A DNA stretch of 46,490 nt from Cytidiella melzeri (taxonomy: Eukaryota > Basidiomycota > Agaricomycetes > Polyporales > Irpicaceae). Below are positions 1 through 10,731 of the stretch, piece after piece (the stretch's first letter is position 1; each line of letters opens with the position of its first letter). The notes under the pieces are model-generated. The model ran no database searches, was not told where the DNA came from, and saw nothing but the letters and a program-made list of their open reading frames with translations. A program made the translations under genes and the position numbers. The stretch is taken from assembly GCA_022592445.1 (NCBI GenBank), contig JABYQR010000339.1:1-46490 (forward strand), read 5' to 3'.

Positions 1-3000
1 GCTTGTTAGGCAAGAGGACCCCAGCCTGAGCCGTTTGGGCTCCCCAAGTGCTACAACTTGGAGTCTCACAGACCTTGGTAAATTCTCACAGATGTTTATC
101 AGCGCACCATCTGACCCTTCGGTCCTTTGGCAGAAATCCCCCAGCGAGCTCATATGACTCCCCGTGTTGGGTTGGATGTGCTAACTGGGGTAGCCAACGC
201 CACCGGGCTGGATGTCGAGGCCGACCTAGCGATCAGCCAGGCTCCTGCTGGCAGCGAACCTCCAGAAGATGGTCCGGCTGACGCAGAAGTCGAGTCTCAG
301 CCAGAAGACGAACTCGTTGAATCCGATGAGGATTCAGACGGCATTGCGGAAAACTGCCACCCCAACTCTTATCGACAGCTGAGGAGGACCCAGCTGATGA
401 TCAGAGCTACGAGCATCAAGAAGGTAAGAAGAATACCTCGTGCACATTGAAGTTTACCCACGCTGACATGCTGTGCACGTTTATAGAAGAGGTCCTGACT
501 GACAACGTGGCCAATCCGGATCCGCAGGTCAACGACATCAAGGTTGTCTATCACAAAGCTGCCGGTCGCTCATCCCGTATCTTCTCATTCAACGACTTTA
601 GGCAGGAAAAGCGCACGATTGACATTGGTTTGTCGAAGTCTGACCCGTGGAAGCCGTTCAAGAGTCGCCTGGACTTCGAGTTCGCTGAGTTCACTCAAAA
701 GGCGTCCCTCAACCAACAACTCGTCAACGATCTCTTCAAGCTTGTCAAGGATGCTGTCAATACGCCGGCCAATCTCACTCTCAAGTCCGCTGACGACGTG
801 AATACTGTGTGGGAAAGCGCCAAGTTGTACCATCCCTCGTTCAGCTCGACAAAAATCAGCAAGCCGTACAAAGACACAGACCAGCTGTTCGACTTCCACT
901 CGAGGCCACTTTGGGACTGGATCCTTTCTCAGGTACAAGATCCCTTGCTCGCGCCTTACATGGAGTGGGATGCGCAACGGTTGTCCAAGTACAATGGTAC
1001 AGAGTGGGTTCGCTTCTATGACGAGCCCTGGACTGCTAAGAAATTCGCCGAAGTCCAGGTGAGTAATGATCTATGTGATTGTCTGAAAAAACTCTAACGA
1101 AGCAGTCATCATCAGTCGGACATCTCAGAGGTTTGCAGTGGCGCTAAGCCTCTCGCAATCATCTTGTGGGCAGACACCAGCGTGCTTTCAACGTTCGGGA
1201 CCCAGAAAGGCCATTTCATTGTTGCTCGCGTTGGGAACCTCCCGATGTGGATTCGAAATGGCAAGTCTTGGGGCGGAGGACGTATTGTGGGATTCTTGCC
1301 AATTGTAAGTGCTCAGTTATTGGGGATGCATGTATTTACGGATTGTCTCAGCCTGAGGGAATGGTCGGAGAGCAGGGGAAGCCCGGCTTTGTCGATTGGA
1401 AGAATGCAGTTTATCATGAGGCATTCCGCGTTTTCCTCGAAGATGTCGCACGCATTTCAAAGCTGGGCGAGGTCGTCCGCTGCGGCGATGGTATTCCTCG
1501 CATCTTGTTCCCGTATATCCACGTTCTCTCAGCTGACTACGAAGAACAGTGACGTATTGTACGCATTTTTGACACTCTGTTGTATTGATTGCATTTCCCC
1601 TTGTTAGATGCCATTTCGCGCTCATCAGAGGGCTCCTTGGTAAAGCTCCGTGTCCCGTGTGCCTTGTTCCGAAAGGAGGACTGTCTGATTTGAAAACAAG
1701 GTATGCTTACAGGACTGCCGCATCTGCTCAAATACTTGTTACCAGGGCAGAGTCGAAGGCATCAAAAGGCGCCGCACTCAAGGCCATCGGCTTGCGCAAT
1801 GTTGAGGCAAGTCAGCCCAAATTCACAGCGCGTGCCCTCATGTTCAATACTGACGCTCCCGCATAGAACGCGCTATGGGCTGTGGCAAATACTGATGTTC
1901 ATGAGGCGATTTCCTATGATCGTCTGCATGTGGACATCATAGGAGTGTTTCAAAAGCATATCCTCCCAGAGATCAAGATTATTCTCAAAGATCTCGGCCG
2001 AAAAGCGCAAGCTGAGGTCGATGAAACGTGCGTCACATACCTCCGCAAGACTCAATTGATGTGAAGGCTGAAATACCTCTCTAGGTTCAAGACCATGGCA
2101 CGCTGGTCTGATCTGGCGCATTTCAAAACCGGGATCCTTACGCTCGACTTCAGCGATGGAAAAAAGTGGGCAGATGCAGCAAGAGTACGTACAAATCTCT
2201 CAGATAAATACAGACTGATCATGAGTGTTGCAGATTCTTCTTCACGCCACATACAACGTTATGGGCCAAGCGCAGACCCCGAAGGGTTTCGCTTTGCTTA
2301 GACTCTTTCGGAAATGGCACGAACTCAATATGTACCTCTCATTCGAGGTTCACACGGAAGATACCATCGCCGCCTATGAGAGGACAGTAGATGTCTTTCA
2401 TGACCGACTAGTGGTGAGTTAAGCTTTGTAGACAGAAGGCAGACAGTGGCTTGATAACAATTGCTACTTATACAGGATTATACTACTCAGCACGACGAAG
2501 GCGACGATGTCAAGGATTGGGACGGCATAATCAAGATCCATGCCCACATTCACGCTGCTCGAGACATTCGAAGGAAGGGCGTGATCGCCAACATGGATAC
2601 GAAGGTGAACGAGAATTTGAATGGACCTATGCGACGTGCCTATCGGATGCAAACAAACTTCAAGAATGTAGAGCCGCAGGTACGAGATTATACAACCGTC
2701 AGCAACATGAGAGTCTGATCTACTCAAACTCTGTTCAAGCTGGGTAGGATTGAGGATCGAGCTCATGTATGCTGTTTCACGCGTGCGCACATCGAGGCCA
2801 TGGATCAGGCGGCGAAGAAATCCAATGAGCCTATTAGAACCGCGGATTCGGATGAGGAACCTGAGGGGCCAAGTATAAGGCCTAGGGACGCATGGGTATT
2901 CGGACATGTCTACGTCGGATCACGCCGAAAGACCACTTTCAGCGACTTCGCTCGTCAGTCAGCCACCGACGACGCGTTCATAAACCTACGCCGGAAGCTG

Positions 3001-3619
3001 TCCAATTGTCTTGGAGACCTCCTGTCTCGGACAACCGCGGCGAGTAGCGTCCCCCCTCCGCCTCATCAAGTGTTGCACAATGTGCCACCTATCCGTGACT
3101 CAGACACGGTAAGTCCCATCATCTCAGCATCAGTATCAAATTGAAATCTGACACTCGTTCTACGAGGTTCTCAACTGCTCGTATATGCTGGTTGACTTCG
3201 AGCACAAGGTATCCTGGAGAACAAATACGGATCGTCTCTACTGCAGATCAACACCAGACTACAACACTGAGCGGTTTGACTGTGCTCTGATTCATATGTC
3301 AGATACCGAGGTGATGTTCTGCAGACTGGTCCGCATCTTTGTCTATTCCACTGGAGAGCAAAAGTTCGCCCTGGCCCTGATTCAGCCTATGGCAACCGTT
3401 GCACGGAGAGCAGACGCAGCACTGGCCTTATGTCGACTACGGGAGAAACCTCGTCGGGAGTCAATGGTTGTTCCAGCGCGATCTATCATCCGAGGCGCGG
3501 TCATTGTCCCAGATCGCCAGCATGACGGAGAGTATACGCTAATGGACGGCCTTGACACAGACCACTTTTTACGGATGATGTCTCTGTTTCAGAACCGGGA
3601 TATGGAGATTGTCCAATAG
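1..3619 (+). CDS. Plavaka-type transposase, spliced, 5' end probably outside the window
   Basis: This is a DNA transposase of the Plavaka group, a CACTA-like family expanded in Agaricomycetes. Well-supported exons are 487-1058, 1116-1304, 1352-1548, 1608-1806, 1867-2037, 2085-2184, 2234-2413, 2476-2679, 2740-3108 and 3167-3619 (TAG). Family landmarks in order are DPWKPFKSRLDFEFAE, LSTFGTQKGHFIVARVGNLP, LSADYEEQCHFALIRG, GKAPCPVCLVP, AISYDRLHVDIIG, ALLRLFRKWHELN and EVHTEDTIAAYE. The intron at 1807-1866 is GC-AG. The N-terminus is unsettled. A frame open from base 2 can splice 77|134 into an acidic stretch, but the frame that joins exon 487 (…SYEHQE) opens only after a stop near 327-329, so an indel or unseen intron lies around 330-350. 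No N-terminal zinc finger is visible. The core is intact, so activity is possible, but no terminal inverted repeats were found. Confidence 0.85.
1807..1866 (+). other. GC-AG intron in the Plavaka transposase
   Basis: The donor reads GAG|GCAAGT and the acceptor GCATAG|AAC. Splicing joins …GLRNVE to NALWAVANTDVH, which restores the family's conserved join before the DRLH motif. Read-through would end at the TAG at 1864-1866. Confidence 0.7.
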
Positions 3620-4485
3620 CGTGACTAGGAAGTCCATAGGTTGCTTGTCGTCGCCGATCCCACACTTGTCTCCGTCACTGCATGCTCATCACTAATCTCA
3701 AGCCTTTCCTTACCGCTCCCTCTATGCTGTCTCACCTAACCTACCCACCAAGGTCATATAGATCGCCCCTAATGAAAAGGTATGTGCTCTGTCTCACTCA
3801 TCATGACACATACTACCTTCTAAATCATCTGAATCAGGTCTAGTTGCGTTTGCGGCTCTTCCAAAGCTCTCTCTATGACCTACTCGCTTTCATATTCTGA
3901 CTGAAGATAGACATTCTCTAACAAGCTCATTAGTCACAGTGAGGGCATGCACACCGACTTTGCCTGCCTTCTAGTCCCTTCGCAGTATCACCCCATAGGC
4001 CACGTCTGTCGAGCAGGGGTTCTTGATTGGTGAGCTGCAATGTTCACCCGTGCTAGCTCCTGTCATCTGATGTTCGCTCAGACGATCTCCCTACCGGCGA
4101 CATCATATGAACGCCAACAGCACATGAGATGTTGGCGACGTCGTGTCCGGTTACGCCCTTTCACTCTTCTTTACATTCCATCTAACGTGCCGCTCCCCCG
4201 TGTTATTACATGAGGCAGGTCAACATATTCCCTACGCGTAGTACGCGGGACCGTTGTCCCAATCAGCATAGTCTACATGCTGTTTATTGCCGCCAACGCC
4301 CAGCAGCATCTTACGGTATCGTGTTATTTCTTTCATTCCGTCTATTGTAGTCCTAACACGCCATGATCCATGCATTTACAGCATGACCATCAATCCTCGT
4401 GCCTTCGGCATTCCGCGCCACCAAGCCAGACAAATTCGTACGCTAACATTGACGTAAAACGTCTTCCCCGCGCTTCCTGCATCGG
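3620..4485. other. Intergenic, no gene recognised
   Basis: This 866-bp stretch lies between the transposase and the next gene. I see no supportable reading frame. A small perfect inverted repeat (CGCCAACA at 4112-4119 with TGTTGGCG at 4130-4137, 10-nt loop) is the only structure noticed. Confidence 0.6.
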
Positions 4486-4492
4486 TATAAAA
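4486..4492 (+). promoter_or_regulatory. Candidate TATA box
   Basis: TATAAAA lies 70 bp upstream of the ATG at 4562. This favours initiation there rather than at the upstream in-frame ATG at 4370. Confidence 0.5.
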
Positions 4493-4561
4493 CAAGTAAG
4501 AATGCATGCTATTTACCCTCAGTACCGCATTATCTTACGGGCTCTCCTCTCTATTTCTCTC

Positions 4562-6592
4562 ATGTCGCAGGACTTGAGCTACCTGGACGTGGACGACGAT
4601 GACTTCGTCATCCGCGAGCACAGTTACGATTTGGACGAGGAACTCTACGACGACACCACTCAACTGCCGACTGGGCAAATGGGCTCGCTGAGCCTCGGTT
4701 CTCGTGGAAACAGCCGCCCTGCACCCAGCTCTGCAAGTTCCCGTCAGGCTTCCCGTTCAAGCGCTTCGCGTCGCACTGACAAAGATGTGATGGAGGTGAG
4801 TAACATGGCATTCTGCATACTATTCAATAGCACTGACGTCTGACGTAGGCGCTGACCAGAGCCCAGCTGAAGTACGTTGACATGCAAGAGCAACTCAGGC
4901 AAAGCGAACAGGATAGACAGAAGCTGTCAGACAATTTGCGAATGGCCAAGCGACACGGCGGAAAGGGGCGATCGAAGGAGCCGGCAGAAGACAATGACCC
5001 TGCCACCGCACTTGTGAACTTGCGAGTGAAGAAAGTTCAAGAGTGCGCAAAGAAATACGCTCTACTCTATCGGCCCTGGGTAAATAAATTCACTTGCGAT
5101 GCACTAAGCGTGGCCCGTCCAATTGTCGACGCAGCCAGCCGCTACGATAGCACAGATACGCAGGAGACGGCACACAAAGCGGAGATGTGGGATGTCCTGG
5201 CAGCCAACCCGGATGTCAAGCCCGTTTTGGGGATAGCAGAGTGGCTACCAACAAAGGTACAAGCTTGTTCCTTCTCTTCTCATTCACAGCGTCTGACCTA
5301 CTTTCAGTTTCGCGAAGCAGTTCTTGAAGAGAAGTCCAAATTTGTGCATGCTGCCATGGGGAACATTTCTGACATCTTCGGCTCGCTTGGTCTCAGCAGC
5401 GACACTCTCGGAAGGGCTGCATCGCGGAAGGCCTGCGAAGTCCTGCAGGCTCTGGGTCCTAAAAACGCCCGTGACTATTACTGCAATGCACTCTACCCCG
5501 ATGATCGTCCGGGCCAGATCGCGTGGTTGTTTAGAACCAATAGGAGTGTCTTCGTACGTGACTCTTACCGCATAATGCGCAAGCCTCAAAACTCATGTAC
5601 TGCTCGATCAGGTCATCAAGTCTGGTATTCTCGGAAGGGGATCTATCAAAGGGAGCACGAATACACTTACAAAGGCGCATCTGTGGGGCATCACAACTGT
5701 AACGCCTGGGTTAATCGCATTTGCGGCCGTTGTCGTAAGTGGTCCAATTCTTCTAACCAATGCATCAACTAACGACATAATGTCGTAGCTTATCTATCTC
5801 ATTTCCGGAGACGATAGCTTCGCGGTGGCAAACACATCGAAGGCCACTTCGTACAATTATCAGTCGCTTTTTGACCGTTATGTGAAGCTCCTCATCACAT
5901 CTCCCCGGACTACGGAGCCTTTACTTCAATGGATGAATCACGAAGTATTTGGAAAAGATAGCGCTGGATTGTCAGATACCGACCTCGCGGAGCCAGACGA
6001 AGACATCGACGCTCACAATGAAGAAGTCGAGGCCATGTTTGGCGAAGTAAACATTGAGCCTCTATCTCGCGGTCCATCCCCCCCTCCGGCTGCTGCTCCT
6101 CGTCGTGCCTCTCGCGGTCCATCCCCCCCTCCGGCTGCTGCTCCTCGTCGTGCCTCTCGGGCTCTTCCTTCGCCGCCAGCAGATCCTGTTCCTGCTCCCC
6201 CTCGCTCCCAGTCTCTGGCTCCGCCTGCTCCTCGCTCTGTGTCCACCCGAGTCCGTTCACCCTCGTCGTCTGCTCCTCCTCGTGATACCGAGCCTGTCGG
6301 CGGAGTTGTGCGCCCAGCAGCCCCTCGCATTCTCCCTCCTTCTGGAGCTCCCTCGCCTGTTGCGCCTGCTTTTCTGCCAGCTCCTCCTGGACTTGGTCCA
6401 CCCCCACAAGCCGCAGGCTCCAATACCCAGAGGACTTCAGTCATTGTTGCTGGTGTCGGTTCGCTAGATCAACGGCCCCTCGCGACAAACGAAAGGAAGC
6501 GCGGGAAGAAGAACACCGCTACTCATCCTACGGATGCAGCAGAGGTGCAGGAGCCCATCGTAACCCGACGTTCGACGCGCCATAAACCGTAG
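4562..6592 (+). CDS. Uncharacterised Agaricomycete-type protein with proline-rich tail, next to Plavaka
   Basis: The spliced protein has 604 residues from exons 4562-4795, 4849-5256, 5308-5553, 5612-5734 and 5789-6592 (TAG). I know no function for it. From memory it resembles a multicopy Agaricomycete family with the core pattern 'G..S..G…KAHLWGITTVTPGLIAFAAV..IYLISGD', ending in a helix before 'NHEVFG'. Visible parts are an acidic Ser/Arg N-terminus (1-78), a likely coiled coil starting ALTRAQLKYVDMQEQ (about 79-110), a helical core (about 130-400), a hydrophobic stretch ITTVTPGLIAFAAVVLIYLI that could be one membrane segment or a buried helix, an acidic linker, a Pro/Ala/Arg low-complexity tail with a 15-residue tandem repeat, and a basic C-terminus. 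All four introns are phase 0. Proximity to the transposase could mean co-mobilisation, which is inference. A start at 4370 is less likely because a TATA box and an intron-like donor lie after it. Confidence 0.7.
6065..6154 (+). repeat. Two-copy 45-bp tandem repeat in the proline-rich tail
   Basis: The 45-bp unit beginning TCTCGCGGTCC occurs at 6065-6109 and 6110-6154 without a difference that I can see. It encodes SRGPSPPPAAAPRRA twice. The 45-bp length preserves frame, so copy number could vary between strains. Confidence 0.9.
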
Positions 6593-6811
6593 GAGGTCCA
6601 GGAGGTACTCGAGTTGTTTACACTGTGTTGTAAAATACTGCTTTGATCATTGATAATGCACGGCTACCTATCGCTACTCATTGCTCATTAAACTACAGCA
6701 CGCATGCATTGAGTGCGAAGTGGTATAGCTATTCTCGTTAATGTCAATGGTGCTAGAAGGTAAGAGAACGGGTATAAGAAGCAATTCAGTTACGCAGTAT
6801 ATATGGCATTG
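6593..6811. other. Spacer, 3' flank of the unknown gene
   Basis: This stretch is noncoding and moderately A/T-rich. I see nothing in it beyond a presumed 3' untranslated region. Confidence 0.5.
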
Positions 6812-6886
6812 TAGCGTAGCGGTTTTAATACCTGACTTACTGTTGTCTATGCGCGTCTATTAACTCATGTGCGCGGGTTCGAATCC
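6812..6886 (+). other. tRNA-like Pol III promoter, probable SINE or tRNA-derived remnant
   Basis: An A-box match (TAGCGTAGCGG, 6812-6822, fitting TRGCNNAGYGG) is followed 53 nt later by a perfect B-box (GGTTCGAATCC, 6876-6886). A real tRNA is unlikely: the T-stem pairs at only three of five positions and I could not find a matching acceptor stem. A tRNA-derived SINE head fits better, with the degenerate repeats downstream as a possible body. Confidence 0.5.
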
Positions 6887-7009
6887 GACTTAGAGCATTT
6901 GAATCCCGTCGCCTTGCGATAAGCTAAGTCTACATTCAATACAATGGTAATAAGAACAATAACAAAAGCTTCATTGCCTGATAAGTATGCGATACAAGGG
7001 CTCAGTAAG

Positions 7010-7185
7010 AATGGTAAGTAATCCGCACTAAGCAGAGTGATATGAGGTAACAGTAAACAACAATAATTCGGTCATAACCATGTGTAATACAGTCTGGAAT
7101 GGTAAGTAATTCGGTCTAAGCAGAGTACTGTGATGTAACGGTAATAACTGTAATGCGGTAACAATTCAGTCTAATGTGATAACAA
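7010..7185 (+). repeat. Degenerate tandem repeat, about 88-bp period
   Basis: ATGGTAAGTAAT…CTAAGCAGAGT occurs at 7011 and again at 7099, each followed by related GGTAACA/TAATTCGGTC blocks. It lies just downstream of the Pol III-like boxes and may belong to the same element. Confidence 0.55.
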
Positions 7186-7337
7186 TCATCTAATGAGGTC
7201 GTTTCAAGTGAATTGTTGACTCTAGACTGCGAGATGCTCTCCAGAGGCCTCCAGCTGCCGCGATAGTATCTAGATGCATCCCGCTGAGGTGACGCGCAAT
7301 AGAGGTGATCAGTCCCGCTAGAGGGCAGGCGAGCAAT

Positions 7338-7398
7338 CCAGAGGGTCTGAGATTATATCAAGGATTGATAATCTCTAAAGGTACACTATTGCCTCTGG
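7338..7398. other. Nested inverted repeat
   Basis: The outer arms are CCAGAGG (7338-7344) and CCTCTGG (7392-7398). The inner arms are GAGATTAT (7349-7356) and ATAATCTC (7368-7375). The stretch could fold as a hairpin. It lies about 90 bp upstream of the copia truncation point; no function is assigned. Confidence 0.45.
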
Positions 7399-7477
7399 AT
7401 TCCCTCCAGATCCCCTCTCGAGGATCTCCGCGCCTATCATAGCATCTAGCCATCTGGATGGCTCAAGAGGCGCTTTT

Positions 7478-8854
7478 AAAATTTCCGACACACGTCTTGT
7501 TGCAAAAGGATTCACCCAAGTTGAAGGAATTGATTATCAAGAAACTTTCTCACCAGTTGCACGTTTTGAATCCATACGCATGCTACTAGCTATAGCTGCA
7601 CTCGAAGATTGGGAAATCGAGGCATTGGATGTGAAAACAGCTTTCCTTTACGGCGAACTGGATGAAGAAATCTATATGGAACAACCAGAAGGTTTTGTGG
7701 AGAAGGGAACGGAGAACCATGTTTGTTTGCTTAAGAAAGCCATTTATGGACTTAAACAAGCTTCACGAACATGGAATATCAAAATTCATAACACTCTGAT
7801 AGAATTAGGCTTTGACCGGATTCATTCAGATGCTGGTGTTTACGTGTATCGGCAACAAGGGGGGAATTTAATTCTCATTCTATATGTTGACGATATATTT
7901 CCGATAGGAAATAGTAAACTTGCTATGTCTGCACTTAAGAAAAATCTTATGGATCGCTATGAGATGCGTGACTTAGGAGAAGCTAAGCTTATTCTAGGCA
8001 TGCGTGTGCAGAGAGATTGTAAAGCTAAAACGATTCTACTTGACCAAGAGTCGTATATTCAAGAGGCTTTAAAACGATTTAATACGGCAAATGCTAATCC
8101 TGCTCGGACACCATTACCTTCAGGTGCTGTACTACAGAAGGCAGATTCTGACTACAAAGCAGATTCTGGTTTACTGAGACAGTATCAAGCGTTGATTGGC
8201 ACGCTTATATATGTTATGATTGGTACTAGACCAGACATTTCATATGCAGTCATACGTCTTTCACAGTACATGTCAAATCCAACTGACCACCATTATAAAT
8301 CAGCTAAATATATACTGAGATATTTGCTTGGAACGCAGTCCTATGCGATCAAGTATAATGGATCAAGTAATGCTGGTATTATTGGTTATTCGGATGCAGA
8401 CTGGGCTGAGAATAAAGACGACAGACATTCGACAACAGGATATGTATTTCTTTTGGCTGAAGGAGCAATTTCCTGGACTTCTAAAAAGCAGAAAACCGTT
8501 GCTCTATCATCAATGGAATCAGAATACATGGCCTTGTGCGAAACTTCCAAGCAATGTTATTGGTTACGCACTGTGCTCAAAGAATTGGATTTAGAACAGC
8601 AAGAGCCTACCATTCTATGCTGTGATAATCATGGTGCTATTTACTTCACCAAGAATCCAAAGATAGAGTCACGCTCAAAGCATATTGACATTCGATATCA
8701 TTATGTTAGAGAGTTTGTCGAAAATAAGAATGCCGAACTATATGCTGTTCCAACTGAAGAACAGATTGCTGATATCATGACAAAGTCATTGGCATCTCAG
8801 AAGCAATCATACTTCAGTGGGAGATTAGGTCTAATTGATCTAAACACTCACTAA
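7478..8854 (+). pseudogene. 5'-truncated Ty1/copia pol (reverse transcriptase and RNase H)
   Basis: Copia homology starts abruptly around 7489 (TRLVAKGFTQVEGIDYQETF). From there the frame is open to the TAA before the LTR, and includes a 424-codon stretch from the ATG at 7580. Landmarks are ALDVKTAFLYGELDEEIYM, LYVDDI (the catalytic YVDD core), GTLIYVMIGTRPDISYAV, YSDADWAENKD, LSSMESEYMAL, SKHIDIRYHYVREF and IADIMTKSL. Gag, protease, integrase and the start of RT are missing, so this is a truncated element. It is more A/T-rich than the host genes around it. The retained half has no stop codon or frameshift, which suggests recent truncation. Confidence 0.9.
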
Positions 8855-9160
8855 TGTAACGGTTAAGTGGGAGTGTTAAAACTATATAATATAATAATAT
8901 GATATGATATGTAGTTTCCCACGCCTTATTACAAGGACGCTTTAGGTAGCAGAGTTCCCACAGTCTTAGTATGGGAATTATGCAGCCGTATATGGAAACT
9001 CTAGTAGTAACCATCACATTAGCTGAGACGTACAGATATGGGTTGTAGTAGTACTATACATATATGTACGCCTGTGTTCTAGTAGCATAGGAAATGTCAT
9101 GGAAAGCACGTATGACTCCAGAGGATGCCTAAAGCATACATCTGAGGACAAGTACTAGCA

Positions 9161-9266
9161 TGAGTCATCCACTCATTATGTACGCCTCTGGTACAAGTGC
9201 TGAACCTAGTCATACAATGAGTCATGCATGAGTCATGCACTCATAGCATGAGTCATGCATGAGTCA
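9161..9266 (+). promoter_or_regulatory. Array of five TGAGTCA (AP-1/Gcn4-type) sites in the copia LTR
   Basis: TGAGTCA occurs at 9161, 9218, 9229, 9249 and 9260. The last four are spaced 11, 20 and 11 bp, nearly whole helical turns. The array lies about 75-180 bp upstream of the LTR TATA box. In fungi this heptamer is bound by Gcn4- and AP-1-type bZIP proteins, so starvation or stress control of the element is a reasonable inference. Confidence 0.6.
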
Positions 9267-9340
9267 TGCACTTAGTAGTACAGTAGAATAGCTGAAGTAG
9301 ACATGTATAGTAGTCGCTTACATAAGTAGATACAGACATG

Positions 9341-9348
9341 TATATAAG
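9341..9348 (+). promoter_or_regulatory. TATA box of the copia LTR
   Basis: TATATAAG sits downstream of the TGAGTCA array and about 100 bp before the probable LTR end, as expected for a U3/R boundary. Confidence 0.55.
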
Positions 9349-9535
9349 CAGAGCTGCTGAAGCAGCAAGAATAATAAGACTCATCTTCAACCCGTCCCTC
9401 CTCCTTCATATTCCACTTTGTTATCCCAGATCAAGTTGCCTATCAGAGGTGCTCACAATGGCAAATGCACTTACTAAAGTCCATCCTCTTGGCAAGGTTA
9501 TCACTAGGAGGAATGTTGTTTACTAATGTCATATT

Positions 9536-9700
9536 TGGTGACAAAGTTACTCGTCCAATCAACTATTTCAAGCTATCTCACTTGTTCAACTTGCTACCAG
9601 TAGCATAATTACTCATCAAAGTAGTTATCCTAAGCAAGATTACTTAGTCAGGCTGCTACCAGCAGCAAAGTTACTTACTGATCTTACTCAAAAAGAACTA
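9536..9700 (+). repeat. Short copy of the 62-bp GTAACAAA-type repeat
   Basis: GCTACCAGTAGCA…ATTACTCATCAAAGT near 9593 recurs 62 bp later as GCTACCAGCAGCAAAGTTACT (9655). Sequence and period match the longer array at 42265-42860. Confidence 0.5.
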
Positions 9701-9852
9701 TCTCATGCAACCTTTGAAAGTGTACTGGCAGCTTGCCAGCCCTGCTAGTGCTAGTAGATCACAGCCTGAAAAAGCAAATGTGTCTCAGATGTGTTGCCTT
9801 GTGGACTGCATCAGCACAGCTGCAGTACATAGCAAGGGTTCACAATATTCAC

Positions 9853-9859
9853 TATAAAG
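9853..9859 (+). promoter_or_regulatory. Candidate TATA box for the secreted-protein gene
   Basis: TATAAAG lies 222 bp upstream of the ATG at 10075. A possible 5'-UTR intron (GTAAGT at 9949 to TAG at 10017) would shorten the leader. Confidence 0.4.
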
Positions 9860-10074
9860 CCCTTTCCACCATCTTCATAACCAGTACTCAGCACTCAGCC
9901 CCCATTACCTCAGGTCTCAAGTTATTGACATTGCTTCAGCGCTGGTTGGTAAGTCTGTTGTTTGGGCTGTGCTCACCTTGGGTCACTGTACTTAACATGT
10001 TGTTCACTGCTAACTAGCTGTCTTGTTGTCTTCTCAAACCTCATCATTCTGACACCCTACACCTCTCGCTTGTC

Positions 10075-10731
10075 ATGAAATACTCAAACTCTCTCCTTTT
10101 GCTTGCTGCCCTCAACACCAGTGCATTTTACACTGTGATGGTGTCTGCCACCCTGTATGGCAGTAGGGGACTTGAACTCCGCTATCCACTTTCCTCAGAA
10201 AACATTAAAATCTTGAAGAGAGGTGAATACACTGGCCTCCATTCCCCTATTGCCACAGTGGAAGGCTTCAAAGCAGACCACAAGGAGTCACAGTACTAGT
10301 AAGTACTCACAATTTGTATTTTATGGCGAACAGACAGTGTCTCTGACAATCTTCTTGTATGCAGTCTGTATGACCAATCAAATGCTGCTCATCATGACCT
10401 GAAACATTGGCCACGTCGAGAGGCCTACATTTTCGACAACTCAAAAGCTACTATTCTGCATCCCCGCTTAATCCTACCTGAGTCATTCGCGGAGGATTCA
10501 GACCAGCGTTTGAATGACCTGATCACGGAGCTTCGGGCACCAGAGAAGGCGCCTCGTGAAGGCACTGACCTATGGAGGTTATATAAGGCAGTTATGGAGA
10601 GAGACCGTAGGCAGGGTATGATCATGAGGGACAGTGGGACTGCGGTGGAGGAAGCAGAGCTACATGAAGATCACACAGTGTCTCCCCTGCCTCCCCACAC
10701 ACCTCCGGCTGTCCCGGGCTCTGAAGCCTAA
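10075..10731 (+). CDS. Small secreted protein, unknown function
   Basis: Two exons (10075-10298 and 10365-10731, TAA) give 196 residues; the intron has a GTAAGT donor and a GCAG acceptor. The N-terminus MKYSNSLLLLAALNTSAFYT… is a clear signal peptide, probably cut near VSA about 25 residues in. A KR pair (ILKR|GEY) could be a Kex2 site. The mature part has YDQSNAAHHDLKHWPRREAY and FDNSKATILHPRLILPESF, then a charged helical region and a Pro/Ser-rich tail. I see no cysteine, so it is not a disulfide-rich effector. I recognise no family. It sits alone between repeat islands, a setting common for fast-evolving secreted genes. Confidence 0.65.

Larger units (their letters stand above)
8874..9446 (+). 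repeat. 3' LTR of the truncated copia element (right end approximate)
   Basis: A polypurine tract (AAGTGGGAG) ends just before TGTTAAAAC at 8874, the expected left end of a copia LTR, 19 bp after the pol stop codon. A TATA box lies at 9341. The right end is set by a CA near 9446 and could be some tens of bases off. No second LTR is present in the window for comparison. Confidence 0.65.

Noticed and set aside
4370..4561. Upstream in-frame extension of the unknown gene
   Set aside because: A TATA box at 4486 and a GTAAGA donor-like site lie inside it; the ATG at 4562 is the better start.
5910..6444. Long minus-strand frames opposite the proline-rich tail
   Set aside because: Frames mirrored by the C/G-biased repeat of the + strand gene; no motif.
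6812..6895. Functional tRNA gene
   Set aside because: Boxes match, but the T-stem is mispaired and no acceptor stem forms.
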